A stretch of DNA of 64,000 nt, from positions 16,166 to 80,165 of the forward strand of contig CATKXY010000014.1 of NCBI GenBank assembly GCA_949840915.1. Direction: 5' to 3'. Source of the stretch: an uncultured Lachnospiraceae bacterium (GTDB lineage: Bacteria > Bacillota > Clostridia > Lachnospirales > Lachnospiraceae). Shown piece after piece: positions 8,496 through 16,981 of the stretch (position 1 is the first letter of the stretch; every line of letters begins with the position of its first letter). The translations under genes were made by a program, and so were the position numbers. The notes under the pieces were generated by a model. It did no database searches. It was not told the origin of the DNA and saw only the letters and a list, made by a program, of their open reading frames with translations.

Positions 8496-9305
8496 ATGGT
8501 AGTACAGCACAACTTAACAGCAATGAACTCTAACAGAATGCTCGGCATCACCACTGCAAGCCAGGCAAAGTCCACTGAGAAACTGTCTTCCGGTTACAAA
8601 GTAAACCGCGCAGCAGATGATGCAGCAGGTTTGGCTATTTCCGAGAAGATGAGACGTCAGATCCGTGGTCTGACTCAGGCTTCTGCAAACGCACAGGACG
8701 GCGTGTCCATGGTGCAGACAGCAGAAGGTGCTCTGAACGAAGTTCATGATATGCTGCAGCGTATCAATGAGCTGGCAGTTAAGGGCGAGAACGGCACTTT
8801 GACCACCAGCGACCGTAGCTACATCAACAGCGAGGTTCAGCAGCTGATGAGCGAGATCAACCGCGTTGCTTCCACCACGACCTTCAATGAGAAGAACCTG
8901 CTTACCGGTTCCTGCTCTAATGTAGATCTGCAGGTGGGCGCTGAGACCAGCCAGCACATTACTCTGAAGATCAATAAGATGAACTGCTCTGGTCTTGGTT
9001 TGACAGGTAGCGCTACCAGCGCTACAAAGGCTGGCGCTCTGAACAAGAGCTGTAAGAAAGCTATCGCAGCTCTGAACAAGCAGCGTTCCGACCTTGGTGC
9101 AGTTCAGAACAGACTTGAGCACACCATCAACAACCTGGATAACATTGTTGAGAATACCACCAGCGCTGAGTCCGCTATCCGTGATACCGATATGGCTACA
9201 GAGATGGTTAGATACTCTAACAACAACATCCTGGCTCAGGCAGGTCAGTCTATGCTGGCTCAGGCAAACCAGGCAAACCAGGGCGTACTTTCTCTGCTCG
9301 GCTAA
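8496..9305 (+). CDS. fliC: Flagellin (first copy)
   Basis: 269-residue filament subunit, close to the minimal length of Gram-positive flagellins. N-terminal D0/D1 helices start MVVQHNLTAMNSNRMLGITT; the C-terminal helices end SMLAQANQANQGVLSLLG. The TLR5-contact segment reads QRINELAV (about residues 88-95), close to the stimulatory consensus. The variable centre is very short (about residues 140-190) and holds three cysteines (C140, C164, C186), uncommon in flagellins. AAGGAGG upstream sets the start. It has its own sigma-28 promoter and terminator. Ser/Thr-rich stretches in the centre (GSATSATKAG) are likely glycan sites given the island downstream (inference). Confidence 0.97.
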   Translation: MVVQHNLTAMNSNRMLGITTASQAKSTEKLSSGYKVNRAADDAAGLAISEKMRRQIRGLTQASANAQDGVSMVQTAEGALNEVHDMLQRINELAVKGENGTLTTSDRSYINSEVQQLMSEINRVASTTTFNEKNLLTGSCSNVDLQVGAETSQHITLKINKMNCSGLGLTGSATSATKAGALNKSCKKAIAALNKQRSDLGAVQNRLEHTINNLDNIVENTTSAESAIRDTDMATEMVRYSNNNILAQAGQSMLAQANQANQGVLSLLG

Positions 9306-9341
9306 TTCTGAGAGTTTTGCGCAGACATTACAACAACTACC

Positions 9342-9374
9342 AAAGGGGATCGGCATCTGCCGGTCCCTTTTCCG
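9342..9374 (+). terminator. Terminator between the two flagellin genes
   Basis: AAAGGGGATCGGCA (9342-9355) pairs fully, with some G-U pairs, with the segment around TGCCGGTCCCTTTT (9358-9371), giving a strong hairpin with a small loop and a short T-rich tail. It makes the first flagellin a single-gene transcript. Confidence 0.85.
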
Positions 9375-9455
9375 TGTACAAATATCAATGAGACAGACAT
9401 GAAAAATTTTTACCATGAACAGATAAAAAGAAATAAAAAAATTGTAAAATGGGTC

Positions 9456-9482
9456 TAAAGTTTTTAGACAACGCTCCGATAT
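9456..9482 (+). promoter_or_regulatory. Sigma-28 promoter of the second flagellin gene
   Basis: TAAAGTTT (9456-9463), 11 bases, TCCGATAT (9475-9482): the same 8-mers and spacing as before the first flagellin. The ~130-base leader contains GGA motifs (ACCGGAAAC near 9507, ATAGGAAAC near 9576, CAAGGAGGAAAC at the ribosome-binding site) that could be CsrA targets. Apart from this promoter and the preceding terminator the 314-base gap 9306-9619 shows nothing. Confidence 0.93.
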
Positions 9483-9619
9483 ATTTAACAAGTAAAGCAA
9501 GTTTACCGGAAACCCAATAGACAATGAAGATATAGAATGTCTGGGACGGCAGACAATGAAACGATAACAATCATATAGGAAACCCTGAGAACGGGGGCAG
9601 ATTCAAGGAGGAAACAATT

Positions 9620-10429
9620 ATGGTAGTAAAGCACAATTTAACCGCAATGAACTCTAACAGAATGCTGGGCATCACCACAGCAAGTCAGGCAAAGTCCACC
9701 GAGAGATTATCCTCCGGTTATAAAATCAACCGTGCAGCAGACGATGCAGCAGGTCTGGCAATTTCCGAGAAGATGAGACGTCAGGTTCGCGGTCTGACTC
9801 AGGCATCCGCAAACGCACAGGACGGTATCTCCATGGTGCAGACGGCAGAAGGTGCTCTGAACGAAGTTCATGATATGCTGCAGCGTATCAACGAGCTGGC
9901 AGTTAAGGGCGAGAACGGCACGCTGACCACCAGCGACCGCAGCTACATCAACAGCGAGGTTCAGCAGCTGATGAGCGAGATCAACCGTGTTGCTTCTACC
10001 ACGACCTTCAACGAGAAGAACCTGCTTACCGGTTCCTGCTCTGATGTAGATCTGCAGGTAGGGGCTGAGACCAGCCAGCACATCAACCTGAAGATTACCA
10101 ATATGAACTGCTCCAGCCTTGGTCTGAAGGGCAGCGCTACTACGGCAAGCAGCTCCGGTTCTTTGAACAAGAACTGTAAGAAGGCTATCGCAGCTCTGAA
10201 CAAGCAGCGTTCCGACCTTGGTGCAGTTCAGAACAGACTTGAGCACACCATCAACAACCTGGATAACATTGTTGAGAACACCACCAGCGCTGAGTCCGCT
10301 ATCCGCGATACCGATATGGCTACAGAGATGGTTAGATACTCCAACAACAATATCCTTGCTCAGGCAGGTCAGTCCATGCTGGCACAGGCAAATCAGGCAA
10401 ATCAGGGTGTACTCTCTCTGCTCGGCTAA
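9620..10429 (+). CDS. fliC: Flagellin (second copy)
   Basis: 269 residues, same length as the first copy and about 93% identical by eye. About five differences lie in the first 140 residues, the rest cluster at about residues 141-186, and the C-terminal ~83 residues are identical. All three cysteines (140, 164, 186) and the QRINELAV segment are kept. The variable stretch is more Ser/Thr-rich (TTASSSGSLNKN in place of TSATKAGALNKS), which would add possible O-glycan sites. AAGGAGG precedes the ATG. The glycosyltransferase island starts 131 bases after its stop. A tandem duplication kept similar at its ends by gene conversion would explain the pattern (inference). Confidence 0.97.
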   Translation: MVVKHNLTAMNSNRMLGITTASQAKSTERLSSGYKINRAADDAAGLAISEKMRRQVRGLTQASANAQDGISMVQTAEGALNEVHDMLQRINELAVKGENGTLTTSDRSYINSEVQQLMSEINRVASTTTFNEKNLLTGSCSDVDLQVGAETSQHINLKITNMNCSSLGLKGSATTASSSGSLNKNCKKAIAALNKQRSDLGAVQNRLEHTINNLDNIVENTTSAESAIRDTDMATEMVRYSNNNILAQAGQSMLAQANQANQGVLSLLG

Positions 10430-10460
10430 GTATAGAAGTACAGATAAAGAAATAGATAAA

Positions 10461-10496
10461 GGGAGGTTGGCTATTGTCAGCCTCCCTTCTTTAAAT
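10461..10496 (+). terminator. Terminator after the second flagellin
   Basis: GGGAGGTTGGC (10461-10471) pairs with GCCTCCC and flanking bases (10478-10487) and is followed by TTCTTTAAATTT. Some read-through into the glycan island is possible because no good sigma-28 or sigma-A promoter was found between here and 10561. Confidence 0.75.
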
Positions 10497-10560
10497 TTAT
10501 AGATTATACTATCAATGTATGGAAAGACGGGATTAGAAAAAAGAGTTACCGGAGGAGACC

Positions 10561-13500
10561 ATGACCGAGAAGCAATTGGGACAATTGACAATATATGAAC
10601 TGAAAGATGTCGAATTTGAGGACGCAGAATTAAAGAATCGCTGTCTGGTACAGACGAAGACTTCCTATATAGCATTTGTGCTGCATTCGACGGTGGCGTC
10701 GGAGAGACTGCTGAGTGCGGTATCCCGGCAGGAGCAGGAGCTTTTATCCGGTGACGAAGGTTTTCCGGTTCTGTTTGCTTCAGGGGAGACCTGTATTGAG
10801 AAGCCTGATTATGCAGGGGTGTTTGATCTGATTTCCAAACCTGTTGAGGCGCTGCTTTTTCCAAAGGCATTGATCAGAAGGACGGGAGCATTTCATCAGG
10901 GACTGTCCGAGCTGACAAATTTTGAATGGATATGCCGGGCGGTAAGAGAGACAAATAGGTTTGAATTCATCAATGACGCGGGAGAAAATGTGAATGGGCA
11001 GAGCGTGCTGTCGGACGACGGGCAGGCGGCATGTACGCTTGCCTATATGATGCGCCATCATCTGAACAGTCTGCATGATATTGGGAGGACTGAACAGGTC
11101 TTTACTCTGTTTTGCGGGTATGCGCAGAGCAGGGGGATTTTTCAAGTCTTTCAGGAGAGGGTCGATCGCTTTTTGTCCGACGCGAGAGAGTACGAAAGAT
11201 ATGCAGGGCGGACTGCTCCCTTTATTGTGCTTAGAGGGGATGATACCTGTGGGGGAGTGCTGCAGGGGTTTGCAGACGATCTGTCCGACGGCCTGGCTGA
11301 AAACGGACAGGCTGTCATTGTGATCGATGAGAACTTTGCGGAGCATGAAAAGCTGCATAATATTGTATGCAAAGGTGTGGTGGGATTTCAGAGCAAAGCG
11401 CTGGAGATAGATTTTTTCCGTCAGATCAAAGGACCTAAGTTTCAGTTTTGGTTTGATAATCCGCTGCGTTTTGAGAAGGTTCTCCGGAATCTGCCGGAGG
11501 AGTATTATATTCTGTGCCAGGATGCGAATTATGCGGCGCTCATCAGGGACTATTATCACACGCCAAACGCCGTCTGGTTTCCGCCGGGGGGGAGAGTGAG
11601 ACAGAGCCCGCAGAAGCAGGAGCGGCCTTATGATATTGTCTTTGTGGGAAACTTTTTTCCGGACGAGGCCGGCAGCCTTGAGGGCATGGAGCGGGATTTT
11701 TATGATTATATGCTGGAGCATCCCTTGGAGACTTTCGAACAGGGCCTGACACAGTTGCTCATAGCCGGGGGCAAAGAAGCGGATGCGGAGGAATTTGTGC
11801 GCCTGAGCTGTGCTCTGAAGCCGGCATGCAGAGCCGTGATCGGACATTTTCGGAACGCTGTGGTTTCTGCGGTCCTGGAGGCGGGAGTTTCCCTGCATGT
11901 ATACGGGGAGAGCTGGCACGATTATCAGGGGCCGGGCAGAGAGAAGCTGGTGATCCATCCCTGTGTAACGGTGGAGGAGTCGCTGGAAGAGCTGAGTAAG
12001 GCCAAAATCGGCCTGAATATCATGAGCTGGCATAAAGCGGGGATGACAGAGCGGATTGCCAATATCATGCTCTCAGGAGCAGTCTGCCTCACGGAGGAGA
12101 CGGAGTATCTGAGGGAGCATATGCAGCAGGGCAAAGAGCTTGTCTGCTTTGAATTGAACCGGCTGGAAGAGCTGCCCGGAAAGATTCGGAGTCTGCTGGA
12201 GGATCCTGAAATGAGGGAGGAGATCGCGGCAAACGCTTATTCCAAGGCGTCGGCAGAGTATACCTGGGAGCGGCGCGCCCGGGAGCTGATCGCGTTGTCG
12301 GAGCGTGATCTGGATCATGCACTGACCGTTTTTGTGGCCACGCATGTGAAATTTAATCCACCGAATAATCCCGTTTATGTGCCGCTCCATGTGGGAAGAT
12401 GCGGAAAGCCGGATCTGGGATATCTGGGCGACGATACGGGAGAGAATATCTCTGATTTGAATTTTCTCTACGGAGAGCTTACAGGGCTTTTCTGGATCTG
12501 GCAGAATGTTCATGATCCGGACTATGCGGGTCTGTGTCATTACAGGAGATATTTTATCAATTCCAGAATGCAGGCTATGGGAAAGGGAGAATATCTGGAT
12601 CTGCTGGAGCAGTATGATGCAATTGTTCCGAAGCATGCGGAATGTGAGGGGAAAAACTATTATGAGCATTTTGGCATGAGCCATAACAGCAGGGATCTGG
12701 ATGCGGTGGAGCGGGCTCTCAAACGGCTTTATCCGGCTTATGCAGATGCCTGGGATACAGCGATGTCAGGAACGATTTATTACTGGGGAAATCTGGTGGT
12801 GACGCGGCTGGAGATCTTAAAAGCATACGCGGAGTGGCTGTTCAATATTTTTGCGGAGGCGTCGGACGAGATCGATGTCAGCGGTTATGACGATTATCAC
12901 AGGCGGGTATATGGTTTTCTTTCGGAGCAGATGTTTTATGTGTTTGCCATGGCGAATGGTCTGAGTCTGTGCGAGACGGCAGTGGGGGTATCGCAGGAGA
13001 AGGCTGAGACCCGGGAACTGAAGGAGCAGTTAAAGCTGCTGCTGGAGGCGCATAAGACGGAGGAGGCCAGAAGTCTGTTTGACGCACAGCTGAAAGTAAG
13101 GCCGGATCTGCTCTTGCCGGGTTCGGATGTGACCGGCGAGCTGCAGGCCATCTACAGACAATTGACCAAAAAGAGACTGGTGCTCTTTGAGGGAGAGTTG
13201 GATACCATTAATCTGTTCAGTGATAAGCTCAAACAGGGGTTTGTTAAATTGGGCTATGAAATCATAGACTTTGATCTGCGCGAGAGCGCAAAGAGTCTGG
13301 GCAGGCTTTATGAAGCTATAAAAGAAGGGCCGATCACGGCGATGATTGCCTTTAACAGTACATTTTTCGGCATGACGACTCCCTCGGGGGATAACATGTG
13401 GGAGACGCTGGGAATTCCCTGTATCAATCTATTCGTGGATCATCCCTATTGGTACCACAATATTTTGATGCGCATGCCTGCCAATGGTATTGCGCTGTGT

Positions 13501-14340
13501 ATCGACCGCAATCATATGAATTATGTCCATCGTTTTTATCCGAATATCGGTTCTAACGGATTTCTGGCGCATGGGGGGACTTTGATATGTCCGAATCCGG
13601 CTCCGGTGGCCGGGCGCAGGATTGACATACTGTACGCGGGCAGTCTGCTGGCGGATCATATTCCTGCGCAGATCGATTTCTCCGGCTGGAATTTCCCGGC
13701 ACAGCAGATATGGGACCGGAGTGTAGAACGACTCATGGCCCATCCGGAGGATACAGTGGAGGCTGTGCTGGAGCAGGAGCTGTTGAGAGCGGGTATCTGT
13801 CTTTCGGATGAAGAGCTTCGGCGCTTTATCTCTACCTGCTCTCCTATCGAGAGGGTGGTGAGCTCCCGATACCGGGAGCGGATTGTCCGTTCGATCGCTC
13901 AGGCAGGCATTCGCATGGAACTGTACGGAGACGGATGGGGGAACTGTGACTGGATCAGTCTGCCCAATGTGCATTACGGAGGCAGAGTATCGCCCGGGGA
14001 GATCTTGTCTATGATGCAGGAGAGCAAGCTGGTCTTGAATACGCTGCCATGGTTTAAAGAGGGCAGCCACGAGCGGGTGTTCAATGCGATGCTTGCCGGT
14101 GCGGCGGCGGTATCGGAGACTTCGGGGTATCTGGAGGAGGTGCTTTCTCCTGAAGCATGGATATCCTTTGATCTGACGGAAAAGAGCCTTTCTGCGCTGC
14201 CGCAGAGGATTGCCGGTCTGCTGGCGGACGAGAGCAGATTGCAGGAAATTGCCTCTGCCGGGTACGAGTTGGCGTTGGCGTCCCACACATGGGAGGCCAG
14301 AGCGGAGGAACTGCACCGCGATTTATTATCATTTTTATAG
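10561..14340 (+). CDS. Giant multidomain glycosyltransferase (GT2 remnant, CgeB-like, DUF4422, CgeB-like)
   Basis: 1259 residues with four apparent modules. Residues 1-200 resemble only the back half of a GT2 domain (KALIRRTGAFHQGLSELTNF, about 100-120) and lack an obvious DXD front half. Residues ~215-580 look like a CgeB/Glyco_trans_1_2 unit, with conserved ends at GESWHDYQGPG and MTERIANIMLSGAVCLTEE. Residues ~589-805 look like DUF4422, with VFVATHVKFNPPNNPVYVPL, then LTGLFWIW and GLCHYRRYF. Residues ~870-1259 are a second CgeB-like unit (LYGDGWGNCDW, SHERVFNAMLAGAAAVSE). No membrane segment is seen. GGAGGAG before the ATG sets the start. The gene directly follows flagellin, so it is the best candidate for starting or extending the flagellin glycan; donor and acceptor cannot be read from sequence. 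Confidence 0.85.
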   Translation: MTEKQLGQLTIYELKDVEFEDAELKNRCLVQTKTSYIAFVLHSTVASERLLSAVSRQEQELLSGDEGFPVLFASGETCIEKPDYAGVFDLISKPVEALLFPKALIRRTGAFHQGLSELTNFEWICRAVRETNRFEFINDAGENVNGQSVLSDDGQAACTLAYMMRHHLNSLHDIGRTEQVFTLFCGYAQSRGIFQVFQERVDRFLSDAREYERYAGRTAPFIVLRGDDTCGGVLQGFADDLSDGLAENGQAVIVIDENFAEHEKLHNIVCKGVVGFQSKALEIDFFRQIKGPKFQFWFDNPLRFEKVLRNLPEEYYILCQDANYAALIRDYYHTPNAVWFPPGGRVRQSPQKQERPYDIVFVGNFFPDEAGSLEGMERDFYDYMLEHPLETFEQGLTQLLIAGGKEADAEEFVRLSCALKPACRAVIGHFRNAVVSAVLEAGVSLHVYGESWHDYQGPGREKLVIHPCVTVEESLEELSKAKIGLNIMSWHKAGMTERIANIMLSGAVCLTEETEYLREHMQQGKELVCFELNRLEELPGKIRSLLEDPEMREEIAANAYSKASAEYTWERRARELIALSERDLDHALTVFVATHVKFNPPNNPVYVPLHVGRCGKPDLGYLGDDTGENISDLNFLYGELTGLFWIWQNVHDPDYAGLCHYRRYFINSRMQAMGKGEYLDLLEQYDAIVPKHAECEGKNYYEHFGMSHNSRDLDAVERALKRLYPAYADAWDTAMSGTIYYWGNLVVTRLEILKAYAEWLFNIFAEASDEIDVSGYDDYHRRVYGFLSEQMFYVFAMANGLSLCETAVGVSQEKAETRELKEQLKLLLEAHKTEEARSLFDAQLKVRPDLLLPGSDVTGELQAIYRQLTKKRLVLFEGELDTINLFSDKLKQGFVKLGYEIIDFDLRESAKSLGRLYEAIKEGPITAMIAFNSTFFGMTTPSGDNMWETLGIPCINLFVDHPYWYHNILMRMPANGIALCIDRNHMNYVHRFYPNIGSNGFLAHGGTLICPNPAPVAGRRIDILYAGSLLADHIPAQIDFSGWNFPAQQIWDRSVERLMAHPEDTVEAVLEQELLRAGICLSDEELRRFISTCSPIERVVSSRYRERIVRSIAQAGIRMELYGDGWGNCDWISLPNVHYGGRVSPGEILSMMQESKLVLNTLPWFKEGSHERVFNAMLAGAAAVSETSGYLEEVLSPEAWISFDLTEKSLSALPQRIAGLLADESRLQEIASAGYELALASHTWEARAEELHRDLLSFL

Positions 14341-14352
14341 GGGGATAGGTCG

Positions 14353-15483
14353 ATGCTACATATTGCTGTTTTTGGAAACTCTAAATGGAGCTGCCTGATG
14401 AAGGATATTTTGGAGCGGGAGTATTCTGAGATGCTTGAACAGGACAGCGGGGAGAGAGTATCGGTGGACGCGTTTGTAGTCCTTGGCAGTCCGCAGAGTG
14501 AAGGTGAAATATCGGTACAGGAGTTTGGCAGAAGATATGCCGCGCAGGAGATGGCGGCTATCGTCATTCCCAAGGAATACTATATGCAGCAGAATGAGCT
14601 CGTTCTTGCACTGCTTCGGGCGGGGGTGGATGTGCAGGATATTTATGACGGGATAAGACTGAGCGAGGAAGTCAGAAAACGCCCGGAGGCTGTGGCCAGC
14701 CTGATCACTCCGATTCTGTCCGACCCGTATCTGCCGTATCTGGAGTTCCATGTGGCGGATCACTGCAATCTGAACTGTAAGTACTGTACGCATTATTCGC
14801 CGTTGGTAGCCAAGCCTGTGTTTACGGATTATGAGAAGTTTGAGGCAGATCTGCAGCAGCTGCGAAAATATATCGCCGATATCGGCGTGATCAGGATATT
14901 GGGGGGAGAACCGCTGCTGAACCCTGAACTGGGCAGATATATAGAACTGGCGAGAAAACTGTATCCTGCGGCTGTGGTCACAGTGGTGACCAACGGGCTT
15001 TTGATTGACCGCATGGAACCGGAGTTGATCGGGATCATGCAAAGGAATCTGGCGTTTTTCCATATTTCCTATTATCCGCCGCTGCAGGAGCGGGTACAGG
15101 AGATTCAGAGATTTCTGTACGAACAGAAGATTCCCTATACGATCACGCCCATGATCACGGAATTCAACAAGACGCAGACGCTGACGCCCCGGGGAGAGGA
15201 AGACTTCTTCTACAGCTGTTTTCAGGCGTCCTGCACCTGCCTGCATGAAGGCAGGGTAGCGCCCTGCTATGCGCCTTTCACAACCAAATACTTTAATCAG
15301 GCGTTCGACCGGAAGCTGCCGGTGGATGAGGGAATTGATCTGTATGATGAGACATTGCACACTGCCATGCTCAAGGCGCTGCTTTTGATTCCCATGGAGC
15401 GATGCAGATATTGCGTCGCCGGCAGCTCCTGTCCCTGGGAGATCGTGGGAAAACACAGTGTGCTGGAGGATTGGGTGGAGTAG
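14353..15483 (+). CDS. Radical SAM protein with SPASM-like C-terminus and an extra N-terminal domain
   Basis: 376 residues. The [4Fe-4S]-binding motif C-x3-C-x2-C is at residues 138-145 (CNLNCKYC), followed by a GGEP-type SAM motif (LGGEPLLNPEL). The C-terminus has further cysteines (CFQASCTC, then CYAPF and a final CRYC...C) fitting an auxiliary-cluster (SPASM-like) domain. The first ~130 residues are a separate alpha/beta domain of unknown role (MLHIAVFGNSKWSCL). Its place between a flagellin-linked glycosyltransferase and other sugar genes suggests it modifies a sugar or the flagellin itself. The reaction cannot be predicted: epimerisation, dehydrogenation or methyl transfer are all possible. 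Confidence 0.85.
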   Translation: MLHIAVFGNSKWSCLMKDILEREYSEMLEQDSGERVSVDAFVVLGSPQSEGEISVQEFGRRYAAQEMAAIVIPKEYYMQQNELVLALLRAGVDVQDIYDGIRLSEEVRKRPEAVASLITPILSDPYLPYLEFHVADHCNLNCKYCTHYSPLVAKPVFTDYEKFEADLQQLRKYIADIGVIRILGGEPLLNPELGRYIELARKLYPAAVVTVVTNGLLIDRMEPELIGIMQRNLAFFHISYYPPLQERVQEIQRFLYEQKIPYTITPMITEFNKTQTLTPRGEEDFFYSCFQASCTCLHEGRVAPCYAPFTTKYFNQAFDRKLPVDEGIDLYDETLHTAMLKALLLIPMERCRYCVAGSSCPWEIVGKHSVLEDWVE

Positions 15484-15521
15484 GCGTCCGCCTGGTCCGT
15501 AAGCGCCGCCGGATAATGTAT

Positions 15522-16688
15522 TTACAGGTAACTCAATATCTCGTCGGCACGATGGATATAGGTATGGTCTGCAGAGACTTTCTGCAGGCCATTTTCTGCG
15601 ATCTGAGCCCGTTCTTCCTCATGACGGAGATAGTAGTCTGTTTTGGACAGCAGATCAGCTTTGCTGTCATAGAACACGAAATCTTCTCCCGGCGTAAAGA
15701 AATCCAGAAAGTCATCCTGATAATTGGTCAGCAGAAAACCGCCCGCGCCCAGGATATCGAAGGCCCGCAGCGGAATACCGCTGATGATACTGCGCAGGGA
15801 GATATTGAGATTGATCCGGGCTGTCTTGAACACATAGGGCGCATAATCATAATAGTCCACCGGGCCGTGATTGGTGCAGTTGGGCAGCCTGACGGATTGG
15901 TCGGGAGTGTACAGATCCAGTGCAAAGCGCTCTGCCACGGCCGAGAGCAGTTCTTTTCGCTCGATGGCTGTGATCTCGCGGTTGATCACATACTGCGCAA
16001 ACAGGTATTCCACGCTCTCCACGCTGTCCGCTCCGGGCCGCATGGGCAGAGAGCGCTGCATGTCCTCGATGATCGTGGCCGGAAGCAGCTCCTGTATGAA
16101 ATTGTAGCCGTAGACCTGCTTCTGGGCTGCCATGAGTCCCTCCAGATAACCTCTGGTGTAGGGAGAGATCCGGTCCATGCGCTGAAAGAACTGATGCTTC
16201 TCGGTGTAGAGTGAGCCGATAAATGCGACTTCGTGTTGATTGCGCCACGGTGTCCTGTTAAATCCCGGGAAGTCGGTCATGCTGCCAAGCCGCTGGGTAT
16301 TGGCTGCCATGGGCAGATAGTTTACCGTGCGGATGCCTGCCCGGTGAAACTCCAGATACTGCGCCTTGTCAAAGACGAATACATGATTCGTCGGATAGTT
16401 GATCGAATAGTGGTAGAGGCGCACATAGGGACTGTCATAGACCCAGGCCGCATAGGGGACTCCCGCCTTTTTGCAGGCAATGGATACCACGGGAAAATAG
16501 TTGAAGGAAAACAAAAGATCCGGGGCCGTGTTACGGATCTCGGAAGAGATATCCTGTTCCAGCTCTGCGTCCGTCCGCTCGCCCTTGTCGGAGAAGGGGA
16601 GCTCGATCACCTGATGCCCCAACTGTCTGAAGGCAGCAGCCATATCTTCATTTCCAAAGCTTTTCCAGGTGAGCATCAGTATTTTCAT
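15522..16688 (-). CDS. CgeB-like glycosyltransferase (DUF3880 / Glyco_trans_1_2 type)
   Basis: 388 residues, GT-B-like, cytoplasmic. The N-terminus begins MKILMLTWKSFGNEDMAAAF, with the DUF3880-type feature YAAWVYDSPYVRLYHY. The C-terminal half has NLNISLRSIISGIPLRAFDI, then GAGGFLLTNYQDD and a final DHTYIHRADEIL, the Glyco_trans_1_2 layout. Of two candidate starts, the inner ATG (16688) has AAGGAG seven bases upstream. It is a clear relative of the minus-strand gene at 42992-44161 (both share LRIFDILG/LRAFDILG, GGFL and TYIHR), and the two stand near either end of the island. It converges on the radical SAM gene and diverges from the LicD gene through a shared promoter region. Confidence 0.85.
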   Translation of the reverse strand: MKILMLTWKSFGNEDMAAAFRQLGHQVIELPFSDKGERTDAELEQDISSEIRNTAPDLLFSFNYFPVVSIACKKAGVPYAAWVYDSPYVRLYHYSINYPTNHVFVFDKAQYLEFHRAGIRTVNYLPMAANTQRLGSMTDFPGFNRTPWRNQHEVAFIGSLYTEKHQFFQRMDRISPYTRGYLEGLMAAQKQVYGYNFIQELLPATIIEDMQRSLPMRPGADSVESVEYLFAQYVINREITAIERKELLSAVAERFALDLYTPDQSVRLPNCTNHGPVDYYDYAPYVFKTARINLNISLRSIISGIPLRAFDILGAGGFLLTNYQDDFLDFFTPGEDFVFYDSKADLLSKTDYYLRHEEERAQIAENGLQKVSADHTYIHRADEILSYL

Positions 16689-16760
16689 AATCATTCTCCT
16701 TATGATTTAACGCGGAGTCTGATCGGATAATTTGCAGCTCCGGGATTATTTGACAATTAC

Positions 16761-16789
16761 ATTATAGCAACTGACGGGAGAGATTGCAA
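16761..16789 (-). promoter_or_regulatory. Minus-strand sigma-A promoter of the CgeB-like gene
   Basis: On the minus strand TTGCAA (16789-16784), 17 bases, TATAAT (16766-16761). The -35 hexamer is palindromic and is the same six base pairs used as -35 by the plus-strand promoter of the LicD gene. The expected leader is about 65 bases. Confidence 0.7.
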
Positions 16790-16813
16790 TTGGAAGCAGG
16801 CCTGCGTTATAAT
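16784..16813 (+). promoter_or_regulatory. Plus-strand sigma-A promoter of the LicD operon
   Basis: TTGCAA (16784-16789), 18 bases, TATAAT (16808-16813), giving a leader of about 160 bases before the LicD start. It shares its -35 element (inside ATTGCAAT, 16783-16790) with the opposing promoter. The rest of the 293-base gap shows no gene. Confidence 0.7.
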
Positions 16814-16981
16814 GTAGACGAATGTATGCGGTGCAGCAATGGAAGACCCGGCCGGGGCAGGGAGGATAACATGTTTTGCCGGAAACATAAAGAATCCGCC
16901 TGAATATGCCGATAATATTATTATATTGTTGCGCAAATTTATAAAATTTAAAGTGATTTCACGCAGAGATGGAGGCAGAGT

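Noticed and set aside
15402..16214. 270-codon plus-strand frame over the first CgeB-like gene
   Set aside because: It is the complement of the minus-strand glycosyltransferase, which has conserved motifs, a promoter and a ribosome-binding site.
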